In this document: positions 58,306 through 61,742 of the stretch, one piece after another
How positions within the stretch are numbered: position 1 is the stretch's first letter
How the letters are laid out: every line of letters starts with the position of its first letter
Origin: Phaeodactylibacter xiamenensis
Lineage (GTDB): Bacteria; Bacteroidota; Bacteroidia; Chitinophagales; Saprospiraceae
NCBI RefSeq assembly: GCF_000759025.1
Contig: NZ_JPOS01000080.1
Coordinates: 1-61,742 of the forward strand
DNA length: 61,742 bases
Reading direction: 5' to 3'
The notes under the pieces: generated by a model
Seen by the model: only the letters and a program-made list of their open reading frames with translations
Told to the model about the DNA's origin: nothing
Databases searched by the model: none
Program-made: the position numbers and the translations under genes

Positions 58306-58608
58306 ATGTTGCACCTGATCTGCTATGATATCACCAACAACAGCCTGCGGGCTAATTTTGCCCGTAAGATCATCGCCTGCGGGCTGGACCGCATCAACAA
58401 ATCCGTCTACCTCGGGCTGATCAAAGAAACGCCCCTGAACAACCTCGAAGCCGAGCTCTCCAGACTTCTGAAGTTGCGCGGGCAGCCACAGGATAGCCTG
58501 ATCATCTTACCCATCCTGGCCCGGCAGGTACAGGACATGCGCATCTACGGCAGGAATGACCTCGATAAAGACGAGCTGAGCGGTGAGAAAAGCACTCTGA
58601 TACTGTGA
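58306..58608 (+). CDS. cas2: Cas2
   Basis: 100 residues. CYDITNNSLRANFARKI is the Cas2 ferredoxin-fold start with the conserved Asp after strand 1, and QDSLIILPIL forms a later strand. It dimerises to bridge two Cas1 dimers. It lies 14 nt after the nuclease gene and 75 bp before the array 2 leader. Confidence 0.9.
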   Translation: MLHLICYDITNNSLRANFARKIIACGLDRINKSVYLGLIKETPLNNLEAELSRLLKLRGQPQDSLIILPILARQVQDMRIYGRNDLDKDELSGEKSTLIL

Positions 58609-58683
58609 GCCCAAATTAGTCCGTAGGCCAGTCAAAAATGTAAATTGCGAATGCCCTCTAAAAATCCTATATTGTTGAGCCAA

Positions 58684-59115
58684 GTTCTTTGAAATACCAA
58701 ATTCCAATGTCCAAATACCGGACAAAACCATCCACTTTTTGATGACAAAGTGTACGCAAGGAACACCAAAATTGCAAAATTACATTATCGCTAACAATAA
58801 TATTAACATTGCAAAATACTGTTTTACAGACTGCTAAACAGATAAAAAACCGCTATGCACTAGAAGTTGAATATAGTAAAAACGGCTATGTTTTAATTTC
58901 GGCGCATTTTGGGATAAAGACCTGTTAGTCAGTGTTTTGTATAGTTTTGGTGTACTCCTTTCCACTAAAAAGCAGCATTTTGTGACAGCCCAGAGACACT
59001 AAAAACACTTTATACATTGTTAAAATATGGGCATATTGCTCCGGATTGGTGTTAAAGTTGTAATATTTTGTGTATTGGAGGTCAGCTAGTTAAGTGGCTT
59101 TTTGGGAAGGGCAGG
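58684..59115 (+). promoter_or_regulatory. CRISPR leader of array 2
   Basis: This 432-bp copy of 47806-48237 has only scattered substitutions. It ends GGCAG before the first repeat. It directly follows the cas2 gene, so adaptation genes and array 2 form one unit. Confidence 0.85.
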
Positions 59116-59850
59116 GTCAGAGAGCGCATCCAGAATAGATAGGACTGCGACACTCCTGTCACGTTGGTATAATTTTCCCAACAAAAAGTCAGAGAGCGCA
59201 TCCAGAATAGATAGGACTGCGACGCCGGCGGCACGAGCGGAGCAACCGTGTCGGGTCAGAGAGCGCATCCAGAATAGATAGGACTGCGACTGGTGTACTT
59301 CTGACCTCCATCTCTCCCCATCTTGGTCAGAGAGCGCATCCAGAATAGATAGGACTGCGACGTTTCATCTGTAAAGATTTTATGAATGAAATAAAAAAGT
59401 CAGAGAGCGCATCCAGAATAGATAGGACTGCGACCCAAAGGATTCAATTTCCCCGGGAACCATTTCGGTCAGAGAGCGCATCCAGAATAGATAGGACTGC
59501 GACGTTTGTGTTGGCCCTACTTCTGATTCCTTGCGTGGTCAGAGAGCGCATCCAGAATAGATAGGACTGCGACGTTGCTGCGTTCCAGAATTTGAATGTC
59601 CATTCAGTCAGAGAGCGCATCCAGAATAGATAGGACTGCGACAACTTCTGGATGTTTGCAATTTGATTCATCTTAAGTCAGAGAGCGCATCCAGAATAGA
59701 TAGGACTGTGACTCTTTTCCCATATCAATTTTTTTTAGATATGGGTCAGAGAGCGCATCCAGAATAGATAGGACTGCGACACCTATGTTTTGGTTTTGTT
59801 AATGAATTATTGTTAGTCAGAGAGCGCATCCAGAATAGATAGGACTGCGA
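59116..59850 (+). CRISPR. CRISPR array 2 (10 leader-proximal spacers)
   Basis: Repeat form GTCAGAGAGCGCATCC...GATAGGACTGCGAC, starting at 59116, 59188, 59255, 59326, 59399, 59468, 59538, 59607, 59677, 59745 and 59816. Spacers are 31-37 nt. The ninth repeat has GTGAC at its end. The last repeat merges into the first structured unit at GGACTGCGA/TCCCGG. All repeats use the second repeat form, unlike the leader-proximal part of array 1. Confidence 0.95.
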
Positions 59851-60111
59851 TCCCGGTTAAGATGTACTATCTGGTTCCAGGCTACTTCAAGTACATCTAA
59901 GACCGGGACTAAATCGGCGCTGTTTCTGTCCTAATCCTGCCGATTTAGCTTTACTTCTTGTATTGGAGTATAGATAGATGATGTATTTTTGGTCAGATGC
60001 CCGCTTACACCGTATCCCTAGATGCTGACAAGCGCAGCTTCGTCAGTAAGTAAAGTGATCCCAGACGATGAATGTCTGGGCAGGACCGTGGGAAGCGTGA
60101 GCTTTTCCGGT
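59851..60111 (+). ncRNA. array 2 structured unit U1a (core copy 7)
   Basis: Hairpin A 59852-59907, hairpin B 59909-59948, alpha tail. Compared with array 1 copy 1, the tail carries an extra perfect hairpin CCCAGACGATGAATGTCTGGG-like insertion (CCCAGAC / GTCTGGG). It joins the preceding repeat at GCGA instead of after the CGAAGCG module. It ends in a partial repeat (60112-60139). Confidence 0.65.
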
Positions 60112-60139
60112 AGAGCGCATCCAGAATAGATAGGACTGC

Positions 60140-60429
60140 CGAAGCGCATCTAAGGCCCGTATGGGCGATCCCGGTTAAGATGTACTATCTGGTTCCAGGC
60201 TACTTCAAGTACATCTAAGACCGGGACTAAATCGGCGCTATTCCTGTCCTAATCCTGCCGATTTAGCTTTACTTCTTGTATTGGAGTATAGATAGATGAT
60301 GTATTTTTGGTCAGATGCCCGCTTACACCGTATCCCTAGATGCTGACAAGCGCAGCTTCGTCAGTAAGTAAAGTGATCCCAGACGATGAATGTCTGGGCA
60401 GGACCGTGGGAAGCGTGAGCTTTTCCGGT
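60140..60429 (+). ncRNA. array 2 structured unit U1b (core copy 8)
   Basis: A near-duplicate of U1a including the inserted CCCAGAC/GTCTGGG hairpin, but with the full start module (CGAAGCGCATCTAAGG, CCCGTATGGG). Hairpin A 60170-60225, hairpin B 60227-60266. It is bounded by partial repeats. Confidence 0.65.
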
Positions 60430-60457
60430 AGAGCGCATCCAGAATAGATAGGACTGC

Positions 60458-61017
60458 CGAAGCGCAGCGGAGGCCCGTATGGGCGATCCCGGTTCAAGAC
60501 TTACGAAGGCTCGCCTTGAGGGCTCACCAAGAAAGTCTAAGACCGGGACTAAATCGGCGCTGTTTCGTCCATAGGGTAGCCGATTTAGCTAAAATTGTAT
60601 TTTTTTCTTGATTCAGCTGGAGCGCCTTTAAGGGACTGCATAGGCAGCGGAAGTCCCGGTCTTAGCGTAGTAGCTGAAGTGTAACGAAGCGCCCAAAGGG
60701 CCCGCATGGGTCACGCAGCTTCACCGGGAAGAGAGCATCCAGATTAGATAGGATCCCGGTTCAAGACTTACTAAGGTTCGCCTTGAGGGCTCACCAAGAA
60801 AGTCTAAGACCGGGACTAAATCGGCGCTGTTTCTGTCCTAATCCTGCCGATTTAGCTTTACTTTTGAATTGGTTTATAGATAGATGATGTATTTTTGGTC
60901 AGATGCCCGCTTACACCGTATCCCTAGATGCTGACAAGCGCAGCTTCGTCAGTAAGAAAAGTGATCCCAGACGATGAATGTCTGGGCAGGACCGTGGGAA
61001 GCGTGAGCTTTTCCGGT
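60458..61017 (+). ncRNA. array 2 structured unit U2 (core copies 9 and 10)
   Basis: Core copy 9 (hairpin A 60488-60547, hairpin B 60549-60588) with beta tail, a degenerate repeat fragment 60730-60753 (AGATTAG for AGAATAG), then core copy 10 (60755-60814, 60816-60855) with alpha tail. It has the same beta-repeat-alpha order as U2 of array 1. Its beta tail holds a 20-nt insertion (GCCCAAAGGGCCCGCATGGG) absent from array 1. Confidence 0.65.
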
Positions 61018-61045
61018 AGAGCGCATCCAGAATAGATAGGACTGC

Positions 61046-61742
61046 CGAAGCGCAGCGAAGGCCCGTATGGGCGATCCCGGTTAAGACTTACTAAGGTTCG
61101 CCTTATGGGCTCACCAAGTAAGTCTAGGACCGGGACTAAATCGGCGCTGTTTCGTCCATAGGGTAGCCGATTTAGCTAAAATTGTATTTTCTTTCTTGAT
61201 TCAGCTGGAGCGCCTTTAAGGGACTGCATAGGCAGCGGAAGTCCCGGTCTTAGCGTAGTAGCTGAAGTGTAACGAAGCGCCCAAAGGGCCCGCATGGGTC
61301 ACGTAGCTTCACCGGGAAGAGCGCATCCAGAATAGATAGGATCCCGGTTAAGATTTACTAAGGTTCGCCTTTGGGGCTCACCAAGAAAGTCTAGGGCCGG
61401 GACTAAATCGGCGCTATGGCTATGGCTGGGGCAGCCGATTTAGCTTTTATGAACTACTTTTGTTGCACTGGAGCACCTCGTGCTGCAATAGGATGGAGTG
61501 CTCCAGTCCCGGCCTAGCGAAGTTGCTGAACAGTGTGAAGCGCCTGTAGGGCCCGTATGGGTTACGTAGCTTAACCTGGAAAGCGCCCGGTCACGTAAAG
61601 CGCCGTCCTGATACGGCATGGGCATAGCGGCATCCCTTTGCACAATACACATTCCGCACCTACGGCGCGGGGGAAGCTGCGGCTTTACTGTGTTACCTAC
61701 CTATAGCCCCTAACGGGGCTTACAGTGATTGACTGCTCCTTA
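61046..61742 (+). ncRNA. array 2 structured unit U3 and start of trailer (core copies 11 and 12)
   Basis: Core copy 11 (61076-61134, 61136-61175) with beta tail, repeat fragment 61318-61341, core copy 12 (61343-61401, 61403-61443) with gamma tail. AGTCCCGGCCTAG (61505-61517) pairs with CTAGGGCCGGGACT (61391-61404). It then runs into the same trailer as array 1 (CCGCACCTACGGCGCGG, AGCCCCTAACGGGGCT) and is cut by the window end. Confidence 0.6.

Noticed and set aside
59382-59564. Open reading frames running through the CRISPR repeats
   Set aside because: They are repetitive translations of the repeat (ESASRIDRTA) with no coding features.
49040-61620. Treating the CCCGTATGGG palindromes as ordinary REP/BIME intergenic repeats and nothing more
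   Set aside because: Such palindromes may be part of the origin, but these sit only inside the two arrays in this window, share repeat fragments, keep a fixed order and show compensatory changes. A REP origin remains the main alternative and needs a genome-wide copy count.

Overview
The window looks like the chromosome of a Bacteroidota bacterium, probably a Saprospirales/Lewinella-like marine or aquatic lineage. The evidence is very large secreted multidomain proteins ending in type IX secretion sorting domains (types A and B), a type III-A CRISPR locus of the Bacteroidota kind, TAnnTTTG-like promoters and few Shine-Dalgarno sites. Assignment below phylum is a guess.

Layout. 1-5.5 kb: broken IS pieces (ISL3, IS91-like), a duplicated ~350 bp non-coding element, a membrane protein, and an AIPR-family (abortive-infection type) protein. 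5.7-18.5 kb: a secreted 2.2-kDa-residue adhesin-like protein, a truncated and a full BspA-like (DUF285) secreted protein, and two paralogous secreted proteins. 18.6-28.9 kb: a compact chaperone/signalling cluster containing a CFI-box protein, a membrane-anchored GrpE-like protein, a long Hsp70, a lipoprotein, a Ser/Thr kinase-AAA+ fusion, a TerB-like protein and a J-domain membrane protein. It is probably a stress or conflict system. 29.2-36.4 kb: a 2400-residue BspA/PKD-type surface protein with a type B sorting domain.

36.5-61.7 kb is one large CRISPR island. A 2TM candidate effector and a half-length cas6 paralogue precede cas10-csm2-csm3-csm4-csm5. Cas10 has the cyclase GGDD but no HD domain. 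Next come a STAND/NACHT-type NTPase and a full cas6. Array 1 follows (about 21 spacers), then two SPOR genes on the minus strand, and a small cassette with an ECF-like sigma factor. The adaptation operon is RT (retron-like, free-standing)-cas1-DUF1016 PD-(D/E)XK nuclease-cas2, followed by array 2 (10 leader-proximal spacers). The two arrays have near-identical ~432 bp leaders.

The most unusual feature is inside the arrays. Both contain long (about 200-280 nt) structured units built from the same two hairpins: hairpin A, CCCGGT...ACCGGG, and hairpin B, CTAAATCGGC...GCCGATTTAG. There are 12 copies in all. They are fused to fragments of the CRISPR repeat, occur in the same order in both arrays, and end in the same large structured trailer. 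Several stems show compensatory base changes between copies, so the units are very likely maintained as RNA. Because a retron-type RT sits between the two arrays, the leading hypothesis is that these array-encoded RNAs are partners, primers or templates of that RT, i.e. an undescribed RT-CRISPR hybrid. An alternative is a REP-like or parasitic element that spreads through CRISPR arrays.

A second theme is effector turnover. The 2TM protein, the STAND NTPase and a 32-codon gene remnant next to cas6 share the same extreme C-terminal motif, which suggests a common sensor domain and a past effector swap. No tRNA or rRNA genes were seen.
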